Positions 1 to 6,382 of a stretch of DNA of 10,075 bases are shown here, piece after piece. The DNA is taken from positions 2,605 through 12,679 of the forward strand of contig DDWF01000148.1 of NCBI GenBank assembly GCA_002345845.1, written 5' to 3'. The notes below the pieces were generated by a model. It was not told the origin of the DNA. It made no database searches and saw nothing but the letters and a program-made list of their open reading frames with translations. The translations under genes were made by a program, and so were the position numbers. This DNA is from Betaproteobacteria bacterium UBA2293. GTDB taxonomy: Bacteria; Pseudomonadota; Gammaproteobacteria; Burkholderiales; Rhodocyclaceae. Position 1 is the stretch's first letter; every line of letters starts with the position of its first letter.

Positions 1-1400
1 TCAACGACATCCTCGACTTCTCCAAGATCGAGGCCGGGCGGATGGACATCGAGATCATCGACTTCGATCTGTGCGTCCTGCTCGATGATGTGGTCGACAT
101 ACTGGCCTTCCGGGCGGCAGAAAAGCAGCTCACCCTGAACGCCAGTCTCGATCCCGCGGTGCCTTCCCTGCTGCGCGGCGATCCGGGGCGCCTGCGGCAG
201 ATCCTGATCAATCTGATCGGCAACGCCATCAAATTCACCGACCACGGCGAAGTTGACGTCCGCATCCGGGTAAGCGCTCGTGACGGCGACTTGCTCACGC
301 TGCATGGCGAGGTGCGCGATACCGGCATCGGCATCTCGGCGGCGCAGCAGGAGCGACTCTTTCAGGCCTTCAGCCAGGCTGACACCTCGACCACCCGGCG
401 TTTCGGCGGCACCGGGCTGGGCCTTGCCATCTCGCAACGTCTGGTCGAACTGATGCATGGGAGCATCGGCGTCGAAAGCGAAGCGGGCAAGGGCTCGACC
501 TTCTGGTTCGAGATACGCCTCGCCATGCAGCCGGGTAGCGACGTCCGGCGGCCGCGGCCGGTTCACGATCTGGCCGGCCGGCGCATCCTGGTCGTCGATG
601 ACAATCCGACCAATCGCCGGGTACTCGAACTGCAACTGGCAGAACTGGGCTGCCAGGTTGTCACGGCCGACAGCAGCGTCGCCGGATTGGCGGCGATGCG
701 CACTGCTCATGCCGCAGACCGGCCCTTCGATGTCGCCATCATCGACCTGCTGATGCCGGACATCGACGGCTTGTCGATGGCGCGCCACATTCGCGACGAT
801 GCCGCCCTGGCGGCGACGCCATTGATGATGCTGACGTCGCTGACCAGTCGTGGCGATGCCCGGCTGAGCCGTGAGGCCGGCTTTGATGCCTACCTGACCA
901 AGCCGGTGAAGAAGTCGCTGCTGGCCAGCGGCCTGCGTACGCTGATCGGCATGGCCGGCATACCGGCGGCCGGGCATCCGATCGTCACCCGCCACACCCT
1001 GGCCGAATCGGCACGGCGCGGGCGCATCCTGTTGGTCGAGGACAACCTGACCAACCGCCGTCTGGCGCTGCGCTTGTTGGAGCGCATGGGGCATAGCGTC
1101 GGTCTGGCCGAAAATGGTCGCCAGGCGCTTGATCTCCTGGCCGAACAAGCCTACGACCTGATCCTGATGGATTGCCAGATGCCGGTCATGGACGGCTTCG
1201 AGACGGTTGCCGCCATCCGCGCCGGGGTTGTGCCCGGTCTCGATCCGACGATCCCGGTCATCGCCATGACCGCCGGCGCTCTCGACAGCGACCGCGAGAG
1301 TGCCCTGGCGGCCGGGATGGACGACTACTTGGCCAAGCCGATCAATATCGACAATTTCGCTGCCTGCCTGCAGCGCTGGCTGAGCCAACGGTCCAGTTAG
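1..1400 (+). CDS. Hybrid sensor histidine kinase, C-terminal part (5' end outside window)
   Basis: This is the tail of a two-component hybrid kinase. It would autophosphorylate on a histidine and pass the phosphate to its own receiver domains, and from there to an unseen Hpt or regulator protein. The reading frame is already open at base 3 and encodes NDILDFSKIEAGRM, the typical end of a HisKA dimerisation helix, so the phospho-histidine and any sensor domain lie upstream of the window. The HATPase domain follows, with N-box LINLIGNAIKFT, G1 box DTGIGIS and G2 box GGTGLGL. Receiver 1 starts at RRILVVDDN, has its phospho-acceptor Asp at codon 744-746 and its Lys in LTKP. Receiver 2 starts at GRILLVEDN, has Asp at codon 1170-1172 in LMDCQMP and its Lys in LAKP. 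All key receiver residues are intact. The protein ends about 20 residues after receiver 2, so there is no Hpt domain. The architecture resembles BarA without Hpt. No partner regulator is visible downstream. Confidence 0.95.
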   Translation, partial: NDILDFSKIEAGRMDIEIIDFDLCVLLDDVVDILAFRAAEKQLTLNASLDPAVPSLLRGDPGRLRQILINLIGNAIKFTDHGEVDVRIRVSARDGDLLTLHGEVRDTGIGISAAQQERLFQAFSQADTSTTRRFGGTGLGLAISQRLVELMHGSIGVESEAGKGSTFWFEIRLAMQPGSDVRRPRPVHDLAGRRILVVDDNPTNRRVLELQLAELGCQVVTADSSVAGLAAMRTAHAADRPFDVAIIDLLMPDIDGLSMARHIRDDAALAATPLMMLTSLTSRGDARLSREAGFDAYLTKPVKKSLLASGLRTLIGMAGIPAAGHPIVTRHTLAESARRGRILLVEDNLTNRRLALRLLERMGHSVGLAENGRQALDLLAEQAYDLILMDCQMPVMDGFETVAAIRAGVVPGLDPTIPVIAMTAGALDSDRESALAAGMDDYLAKPINIDNFAACLQRWLSQRSS

Positions 1401-1458
1401 CGCCAGCCGGTTGCAGTTGCGCGCGCTCCATTCGGGCTTGGCAAAGTTCCCGGCATTA

Positions 1459-1487
1459 GTGCGGCATAGTGTCGCACGCGACTTTTT
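1459..1487 (+). terminator. Hairpin plus T-run, candidate weak intrinsic terminator of the kinase gene
   Basis: GTGCGGCA (1459-1466) pairs with TGTCGCAC (1470-1477) around the three-base loop TAG, giving an 8-bp stem with one G-U pair. A run of five T residues lies at 1483-1487. The T-run begins five bases past the stem instead of directly after it, so termination may be inefficient. The same palindrome could instead be a protein-binding operator for the downstream operon. Confidence 0.35.
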
Positions 1488-1546
1488 GTCACACGTTCCG
1501 GCCGTCTGCCGCCTCTAAGATTCGCCCCCTAAAACGTAGCTAAATC

Positions 1547-1553
1547 AGGGGGA
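1547..1553 (+). promoter_or_regulatory. Shine-Dalgarno that decides the TTG start of the TonB receptor
   Basis: AGGGGGA lies four bases upstream of the TTG at 1558. The frame has a stop at 1537-1539, and no ATG or GTG lies between that stop and 1558, so the TTG is the first usable start and this site supports it. The next in-frame ATG, at 1618, has only a weak GGGCGG upstream. Confidence 0.6.
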
Positions 1554-1557
1554 TAAA

Positions 1558-1571
1558 TTGATCAGGATCAA
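1558..1571. promoter_or_regulatory. Perfect FNR/DNR-type (CRP-FNR family) binding palindrome
   Basis: TTGATCAGGATCAA matches the established FNR/ANR/DNR consensus TTGAT-N4-ATCAA at all ten specified positions. The symmetry extends one base further on each side (ATTGATC AG GATCAAT, 1557-1572). Eight of the ten fixed bases are A or T, so a chance match in this GC-rich window is unlikely. The position is odd: the first three bases are the proposed TTG start codon. A site downstream of the promoter would suggest repression. If the true transcription start lay near 1606, it would sit at about -41.5, the classical activating position, but I see no -10 element there. Confidence 0.55.
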
Positions 1572-3711
1572 TCTGTACGGGCCGTCTGCGGCCGGTCGTC
1601 GGGCGGTCGAACTGGCCATGCTGGGTAGCGTCTTGCTGACTCCGCTGGCCGGCGCCGAGGAGGCGGTGCGCAGTCTCGATGAAGTGACCGTCACCGCCAC
1701 CCGCGAGGCGCGGCCGAGCGCCCAGGTGCCGCAGGCCATCGCTGTCGTCGGCAAGGAGGAGATGGCCGACAAGAAGATGTTCAACGTCAAGGAGGCGCTG
1801 CAGGACATTCCCGGCGTGCTCATCGACAGCAAGAACGGGGGTTTCGACGCCCGCCTGATCATCCGCGGCGCCGGTCTCAAGGCCGCCTACGGCATTCGCG
1901 AGATCATGGTATTGCGCGACGGTGTGCCGCTCAGCGATCCGGACAGCTTCACCCGCCTGGATTTCGTCGATACCCAGGATATCGAGCGCATCGAGGTCGC
2001 CAAGGGGCCGGGCAACCTGTTCGCCACCGGCAGCGCTGGCGGTGCCATCCAGATCATTTCGCGCTCGGTTTTTGACGACAGCGCCAATAACTTGCGGCTT
2101 GGCGTCGGCAGCGAGGGCACCCAGAATCTCCATCTGCGCTACGGTGGCCAAATCGCAGATGGGCAGGCCATGGCGCTGACCCTGACGCACCGCGAGATGG
2201 ACAACGACTGGCGCTCCTGGAATCGCTTCGATACCACCCAGGTGTCGCTGAAACATGGCCTGCAACTCGCCGGTGACGACGTACTGGAAAGCGAGATCTC
2301 CTATTCCGAGGCCAATATCCAGCTACCGGGCGCCATCGACAACACGGCGGCCAACGGCTACCTGTTCGACCGCTTCCGCGATACCGGCAAGCAGGACGGC
2401 ACCTCTGAGGCCTGGAAGCACTCCGGTCGCTACTCCAAGGTCTGGTTCTTCAACACGCGCCTGGAAATGCAGCGCGGCGACTTCACCTTCAAGCCACGGC
2501 TCTACTACAACACCTGGTATCACTATCACCCGGTCACCGGCATCATCAACGAAGCCGAGAAGTGGGTGTGGAACCTGGGGGCCGATCTGGAAGCCAGCTA
2601 CAAGCATCGCCAGGGCTCGCTGGTCGGTGGCCTGACCATTCGCCAGGAGCGGACGCCGGATTCCCGTAAATACCAGTACCGCGACGTCACCAAGGTGCTG
2701 GCCGGTCCGCAGGCCGGGCGCATCACGGCGACCCTGTCGGACAACAAGGGGGCGCTGGCCGAGACCGATGATTCGACGACCCTGCTCAGCGGTGTCTTCC
2801 TGCAGGAATCGTGGCGCCCGAACGAACGCTGGATCATCGATCTGGGCATGCGCTACGACGTCGTTCACTTCACCGGCGACAACAATCAGCTCAGCCGCTA
2901 CGACTACGCCACCGGCAAATATGTTGCCGGCGCCGGGCGCAGCGAAACCGACAAGACCTTCCGCCTGCCGGCGCCCAAGCTGGCGGCCAGCTATGCCGTG
3001 AACAAGCAGCTGAACCTGTTCGCCATGGTTGCCCGGGCCGGGCAGATCCCGTCATCGAGCGAACTGTCGTCCAACCCGGGGCTCGAGGCGCCGCAATCGA
3101 CCAATTACGAGATTGGCCTGAAAGGACGCGGCGAAAGCTGGCAGTTCGATACCAGCGTCTATTACAACCCGGTCGACAAGGAGATCGTCCAGCAGAACAA
3201 CGGTGGCGTCACCAGCTACATGAACGCCGGGAAAACCGACAAGCGCGGCTTCGAGATCGCCGGTCGCATGGCCCTTGGGCGCGCCTGGGAAGCGGGCGCT
3301 CACTATGGCTATGCCGACTATAAATACCGCGATTTCAGCGAACCGGTGCGCGTCGGCGGGGTGACCGTCAACCTCGATCGCGGCGGCAATGCCCTGCCCT
3401 TCGTACCCAAGCATCAGTACGGCGTCTTCCTGGCCTGGAAGCATCAGGGCTGGCGGGCGAGGGTGGCAGCCAACACCTGGGGCGAGTACTGGCTGGACAA
3501 TGCCAACAGCGAAAAATACGGTGGCTGGGAGTGGGTGACCAACGCCTCGCTCGGCTACCAGTTCAACCGCCATTCGCTGACCCTGAATGCCGACAATCTG
3601 TTCGACAAGCATTACGCCTTCGAAGCCAAGAAGGACACTACCGGCAAGGTGACCTATACCGCCGCCGCGCCGCGGACGGTGATGCTCACCTATCGCTACG
3701 ATTTCCGGTGA
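1558..3711 (+). CDS. TonB-dependent outer-membrane receptor
   Basis: This is a 717-residue outer-membrane barrel that would import a scarce ligand (a metal complex, siderophore or cobamide) using TonB energy. A Sec signal peptide covers residues 1-33: Arg14-Arg15, a hydrophobic stretch, and probable cleavage after LAGA. A TonB box (DEVTVTA, residues 41-47) follows. The plug spans about 50-170 and shows the usual motifs ALQDIPGV, RDGVPL, DIERIEVAKGPG and GGAIQIISR. The rest is barrel strands, ending RTVMLTYRYDFR. That leaves a terminal Arg after the usual final aromatic residue. An aromatic/His cluster, YHYH, is at residues 321-324. The start is TTG, chosen for its Shine-Dalgarno and upstream stop; an ATG at 1618 would leave a signal peptide with no positive charge. 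It heads an operon with a periplasmic protein, a polyferredoxin and a DsbD-like protein, which favours a redox-active metal (copper, as for NosA/OprC, or iron) as ligand. The substrate is inference. Confidence 0.93.
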   Translation: MIRINLYGPSAAGRRAVELAMLGSVLLTPLAGAEEAVRSLDEVTVTATREARPSAQVPQAIAVVGKEEMADKKMFNVKEALQDIPGVLIDSKNGGFDARLIIRGAGLKAAYGIREIMVLRDGVPLSDPDSFTRLDFVDTQDIERIEVAKGPGNLFATGSAGGAIQIISRSVFDDSANNLRLGVGSEGTQNLHLRYGGQIADGQAMALTLTHREMDNDWRSWNRFDTTQVSLKHGLQLAGDDVLESEISYSEANIQLPGAIDNTAANGYLFDRFRDTGKQDGTSEAWKHSGRYSKVWFFNTRLEMQRGDFTFKPRLYYNTWYHYHPVTGIINEAEKWVWNLGADLEASYKHRQGSLVGGLTIRQERTPDSRKYQYRDVTKVLAGPQAGRITATLSDNKGALAETDDSTTLLSGVFLQESWRPNERWIIDLGMRYDVVHFTGDNNQLSRYDYATGKYVAGAGRSETDKTFRLPAPKLAASYAVNKQLNLFAMVARAGQIPSSSELSSNPGLEAPQSTNYEIGLKGRGESWQFDTSVYYNPVDKEIVQQNNGGVTSYMNAGKTDKRGFEIAGRMALGRAWEAGAHYGYADYKYRDFSEPVRVGGVTVNLDRGGNALPFVPKHQYGVFLAWKHQGWRARVAANTWGEYWLDNANSEKYGGWEWVTNASLGYQFNRHSLTLNADNLFDKHYAFEAKKDTTGKVTYTAAAPRTVMLTYRYDFR

Positions 3712-3719
3712 GGCGGCCG

Positions 3720-4556
3720 ATGCGCAGAACCATTCCCTTGTTCGTCGCCGGGCTGTTGGCCGGGCCGGCGCTTGCCCAGCATGATCACCGGGCGGAGTTG
3801 GCCGTTAGCTGGACGCAGCAGCCCCTGCTGTTGCCGGAGAGCGGTCGCCGCCAGCGCGATGTGGCCGGTCTGCGGGCAGTCGGCATAAATGCCTCGTCCC
3901 TGAGCGTCCATGCACCGGCCGGCGAGCCGGCGGTTCGCCAGCGCGAGTTTTCGCTGAGCGATGGCAGCGCCCGGATCAGCAGCGCCGGGCCGCAGATCGG
4001 CAACTATCACTGGGTGGTGTTGCGCGAGGCTTCGCCGGCAGGTATCCGCGTCGCTTCCACCGCCTGGTATTTCAGCAATCCGGGCGCCTCGCCGGAGGAG
4101 CTGCTGGCGACGCCGAAGCACGAGCTGGAAATCGTTCCCCAGCCGTTGCCGCGCGAGCATGGCCAGTATCGCGAGAGCGAGAAATGGCCCTTCCTGGTCC
4201 GCCTGTATGGCAAGCCGCTGGCCGGTCAGCGGCTGCTGCTGGAAACCGAGTTCGGCAGTCGCTCGCAGTTCGTTACCGATGGCGAAGGTATCGCCACCGT
4301 GCTTTTCCCGCGCGACTTTCCGCCGCCACCGACGGAGCAGGCCGGCGGCCACGGCCGGCCGAGTGCCGCCTTCGTCCTGAGTACCGAACACGCAGAGGGC
4401 GAACATCGTTATCAGACCGCCTTCAACCTGCGCTACGGCCCGGATGCTGATCGCGGTCGCAGCCTGGCCTGGGGGGCAGCCTTCGGTCTGGCCGGCATGC
4501 TGGCAGCAGCGCCCCTGCTACGCCGACGCCAGAATCGCGAGGTGCCCCATGCGTAA
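3720..4556 (+). CDS. Periplasmic, membrane-anchored protein with DUF4198/Ig-like segment
   Basis: This 278-residue exported protein has no function I can assign firmly. Residues 1-19 form a Sec signal peptide (MRRTIPLFVAGLLAGPALA), followed by a mature N-terminus QHDH. The stretch GKPLAGQRLLLETE...VTDGEGIATVLFP has the pattern of DUF4198 and carboxypeptidase-regulatory-like beta-sandwich domains, which often occur beside TonB receptors and metal-uptake genes. Histidines are scattered near the end (GGHGRPS, EHAEGEH). A single helix at about 249-267 followed by RRR should anchor it in the inner membrane with a cytoplasmic tail. The ATG at 3720 is preceded by GAGGCGG at 3710-3716 and starts eight bases after the receptor stop. 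The frame is open further upstream, but that part lies inside the receptor gene. The gene overlaps the polyferredoxin by eight bases. A periplasmic carrier or docking partner between the receptor and the inner-membrane proteins is a reasonable guess. Confidence 0.8.
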   Translation: MRRTIPLFVAGLLAGPALAQHDHRAELAVSWTQQPLLLPESGRRQRDVAGLRAVGINASSLSVHAPAGEPAVRQREFSLSDGSARISSAGPQIGNYHWVVLREASPAGIRVASTAWYFSNPGASPEELLATPKHELEIVPQPLPREHGQYRESEKWPFLVRLYGKPLAGQRLLLETEFGSRSQFVTDGEGIATVLFPRDFPPPPTEQAGGHGRPSAAFVLSTEHAEGEHRYQTAFNLRYGPDADRGRSLAWGAAFGLAGMLAAAPLLRRRQNREVPHA

Positions 4557-5613
4557 GGTGATGTTCCCCACCCTGTCGCGCTTCCGCCTGACGGTGCAGC
4601 TGTTGATGTTGTTCGTCACTGTCTACGGCAGCGTCTTCGTCGGTACCTACATGGCCGACAAGCTATCCAACGCGCTGCCGGCCCTGTCCTGCGCCTACGA
4701 TCAGATGAACGGTGGCTATTGCGTACTGATTCCGACCCAGCACATCCTGCATCACCGCATCGGCGAAGCCATGGTGCGCGCCCAGCAATTGACGCTGACC
4801 ATGGTGCTGCCGCTGCTATTCAGTTTCGCCGCCTTCTTTGCCTTTTTCTTCGTCCTTGGCAAGGCCTTTTGCGGCTGGATCTGTCCGCTCGGCACGCTGC
4901 AGGAACTGCTCGGTCGGGTCGGCCGGCGCTTCGGTATCGGCCTGCGCCGTGTCGCGCCCGGCGATCTCGGCCCGGTACAACGCGTGCGCCCGGTCAAGTG
5001 GCTGATCCTGCTCGGCCTGGTCTTCCTGCTGCCACTGCTGACCGGTCTTGGCGTCACGCCGCACGCGCTGGGCAATCCGTATTGCGACGTCTGTCCGGCG
5101 CGCATCGCGACGACGCTGCTGACCGGCAGTACCGAGCAACTGGCCGTGGCGGTCGACGACAATATCAAGCTGGTACTCGGGGCGACGGCCAATTTTCTCT
5201 TCGGCTTCATCATTCTCGCTGCCCTGGCCATTCGTCAGCCCTTCTGCCGCATCTGCCCGCTGCTCGCCTTCAACAGCCTGGCCCAGCGCCTGTCGCCGAT
5301 GCGCCTGGTCAAGACGCGGCATGAGAACTGTGGCAGCTGTCATATCTGTACGGATGCCTGCCCGATGGACATTCCGGAAATCTCGCAGGCGGACGGACGC
5401 AAGGCCTACAACGAGGACTGCACGTTGTGCGGACGCTGCGCCGAGTACTGTCCGCAGGACGGGACGATCAAGCTGAAGTGGGGGCCGTTGTCGTTGTTCG
5501 CCTCCAGCCGCGCCTATTACAAGAAGAAGGTGGCGGCGGAACTGCCGGATGGCACTGTCAAGCCGCTGAAATTCGTCCACTCGCCCGCCAAGGCGGCGCC
5601 CGGCGATGCTTGA
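4549..5613 (+). CDS. Membrane polyferredoxin (NapH/CcoG/FtrD-like), two [4Fe-4S] motifs
   Basis: This 354-residue inner-membrane iron-sulfur protein would move electrons between the cytoplasm and the membrane or periplasm. About four membrane helices are visible (near 14-36, 81-106, 152-172, 204-230). FCGWICP (Cys108, Cys112) and FCRICP (Cys233, Cys236) sit at the inner ends of helices 2 and 4, as in NapH and NosR relatives. The C-terminal domain has two classical ferredoxin motifs, Cys261/264/267/271 and Cys291/294/297/301. By this topology, Cys48, Cys58 and the His-rich HILHH (65-69), and also Cys179-x2-Cys182, would face the periplasm. The ATG at 4549 has GAGGTG at 4539-4544. It overlaps the previous gene by eight bases, so translational coupling is likely; the longer open frame from 4444 lies inside that gene. 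Family knowledge: CcoG reduces copper for oxidase assembly, FtrD supports iron uptake and NapH transfers quinol electrons. The exact role here is unknown. Confidence 0.88.
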   Translation: MRKVMFPTLSRFRLTVQLLMLFVTVYGSVFVGTYMADKLSNALPALSCAYDQMNGGYCVLIPTQHILHHRIGEAMVRAQQLTLTMVLPLLFSFAAFFAFFFVLGKAFCGWICPLGTLQELLGRVGRRFGIGLRRVAPGDLGPVQRVRPVKWLILLGLVFLLPLLTGLGVTPHALGNPYCDVCPARIATTLLTGSTEQLAVAVDDNIKLVLGATANFLFGFIILAALAIRQPFCRICPLLAFNSLAQRLSPMRLVKTRHENCGSCHICTDACPMDIPEISQADGRKAYNEDCTLCGRCAEYCPQDGTIKLKWGPLSLFASSRAYYKKKVAAELPDGTVKPLKFVHSPAKAAPGDA

Positions 5614-6286
5614 GCAACTGGCTGCCGGCCAGGTAGGCCTGGCCACGGTCTGGCTGCTCGGGCTATCGATGGGGCTGACCGCCTGCACCGTCACCTGCCT
5701 GCCGTTCATCGGTACCTGGGCGCTCGGCCGGGCCAGCGGTACGGCTGAGGCGATGCTGCACACCGGCGTCTTCCTCGGCGGCCGGGTGCTCACTTACACG
5801 CTGCTGGCCAGCCTCGCCGGTGCGCTGGGTGTCGGCCTGGCCAAGGCGCTGGGCGGCAGCTGGGGCAATGCTTTGATCGGTGCCGTCAGCATCGCCAGCG
5901 GCCTGTGGCTGCTGTTCGGACATTCCGCTGGCGGCTGCGCGCGTCCCGCCGGGCCGGCGGCAGTCGCACCGCTACGCTTTCACCGGCGCCGGGATGGCCT
6001 GCCGCCCTTGTTTTTTGGTGCCGCCCTGTCGCTGACGCCGTGCACGCCGCTGGCCTCCCTGCTGCTGCTCGCCGCCAATACCGGCAGCGCCACGCAGGGA
6101 GCGGCTTACGGGCTGGCTTTTGGTTGCGGCGCGGCGCTGACGCCGATCATCGTACTGGTGCCGCTGGCCGGGCGTCTCGGCCGCGAAATCCGCGCTGGCC
6201 GGGCCTGGCTCGGGCGCTGGTTGCTCAGCGGTGCGGCCGGCGTGCTGATCGTGCTCGGCCTGCGCCGCCTGCTGCTGATCGCCTGA
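5606..6286 (+). CDS. DsbD/CcdA-like (DsbD_2 / TauE-SafE-annotated) membrane protein
   Basis: This 226-residue, almost wholly hydrophobic protein has about six membrane helices. Helix 1 carries TACTVTCLP (Cys27, Cys31) and helix 4 carries SLTPCTPL (Cys146). The placement matches the two reactive cysteines of the CcdA/DsbD transmembrane domain, which pass reducing equivalents from cytoplasmic thioredoxin to periplasmic partners. Proteins of this type are often labelled 'sulfite exporter TauE/SafE' or 'cytochrome c biogenesis transmembrane region', and one commonly sits near ccoGHIS copper-oxidase assembly genes. Cys111, in a loop rich in Gly, Ala and Pro, and Cys174 are extra. The ATG at 5606 overlaps the polyferredoxin stop by eight bases (ATGCTTGA) and lacks a strong Shine-Dalgarno, so coupled translation is likely. 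The context suggests thiol or metal redox service for the operon. Sulfite export is a weaker alternative. Confidence 0.82.
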   Translation: MLEQLAAGQVGLATVWLLGLSMGLTACTVTCLPFIGTWALGRASGTAEAMLHTGVFLGGRVLTYTLLASLAGALGVGLAKALGGSWGNALIGAVSIASGLWLLFGHSAGGCARPAGPAAVAPLRFHRRRDGLPPLFFGAALSLTPCTPLASLLLLAANTGSATQGAAYGLAFGCGAALTPIIVLVPLAGRLGREIRAGRAWLGRWLLSGAAGVLIVLGLRRLLLIA

Positions 6287-6382
6287 GGCACAGCAGGAGT
6301 TCCTTCGTCTTGAGGCTGCGGTTGGCGGCTTAACGCCAATGGGTTAAATTGAGGGAGCGGGGGTCCCTCAAGGAGAACGAGA
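6287..6382 (+). promoter_or_regulatory. Intergenic regulatory region with candidate promoter for the fecR-like operon
   Basis: This 96-base gap separates the two operons. A possible sigma70-like promoter is TTGGCG (6322-6327), 16 bases, TTAAAT (6344-6349), each matching four of six consensus bases. Two inverted repeats overlap it: TTGGCG/CGCCAA (6322-6327 and 6334-6339), and TTAAC/GTTAA with an 8-base spacer (6330-6334 and 6343-6347). Either could be an operator. No T-run follows the repeats, so no terminator of the upstream operon is evident. Confidence 0.35.
6349..6371 (+). repeat. Perfect 8-bp inverted repeat (hairpin) abutting the fecR-like ribosome binding site
   Basis: TTGAGGGA (6349-6356) and TCCCTCAA (6364-6371) are perfectly complementary around a 7-base loop GCGGGGG. 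The last two bases of the 3' arm are also the first two of the Shine-Dalgarno AAGGAGA (6370-6376), and the ATG is at 6383. In RNA this hairpin would sit directly against the ribosome binding site. No T-run follows, so it is not a normal terminator. Confidence 0.6.

Larger units (their letters stand above)
1401..1557. other. Intergenic region between the kinase and TonB receptor operon
   Basis: This 157-base gap is richer in A/T runs than the flanking genes. It contains the hairpin and T-run at 1459-1487 and the Shine-Dalgarno at 1547-1553, both listed separately. A TAAGAT at 1516-1521 matches four of six bases of a sigma70 -10 element, but no acceptable -35 sits 16-18 bases upstream. The TTGTCA at 1486-1491 is a good -35 look-alike, but it is 24 bases from that -10. 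I therefore do not call a promoter, although one is expected here for the receptor operon. No ORF or RNA gene is recognised. Confidence 0.6.

Noticed and set aside
1438..1457. Possible sigma54 promoter (TTGGCAAAG...GGCATT)
   Set aside because: The GG and GC elements are one base off the required spacing and the -12 half lacks the TTGC pattern.
1540..2265. Minus-strand open frame of 241 residues
   Set aside because: It is complementary to the signal peptide and plug of the TonB receptor, which has many conserved motifs. No supporting motif or ribosome site was seen.
3531..3719. Longer upstream start for the periplasmic protein
   Set aside because: It would lie almost entirely inside the receptor gene. 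The ATG at 3720 begins a textbook signal peptide with a Shine-Dalgarno just upstream.
4444..4548. Longer upstream start for the polyferredoxin
   Set aside because: It would lie wholly inside the previous gene. The ATG at 4549 has a well-placed Shine-Dalgarno and gives the expected short cytoplasmic N-terminus before helix 1.
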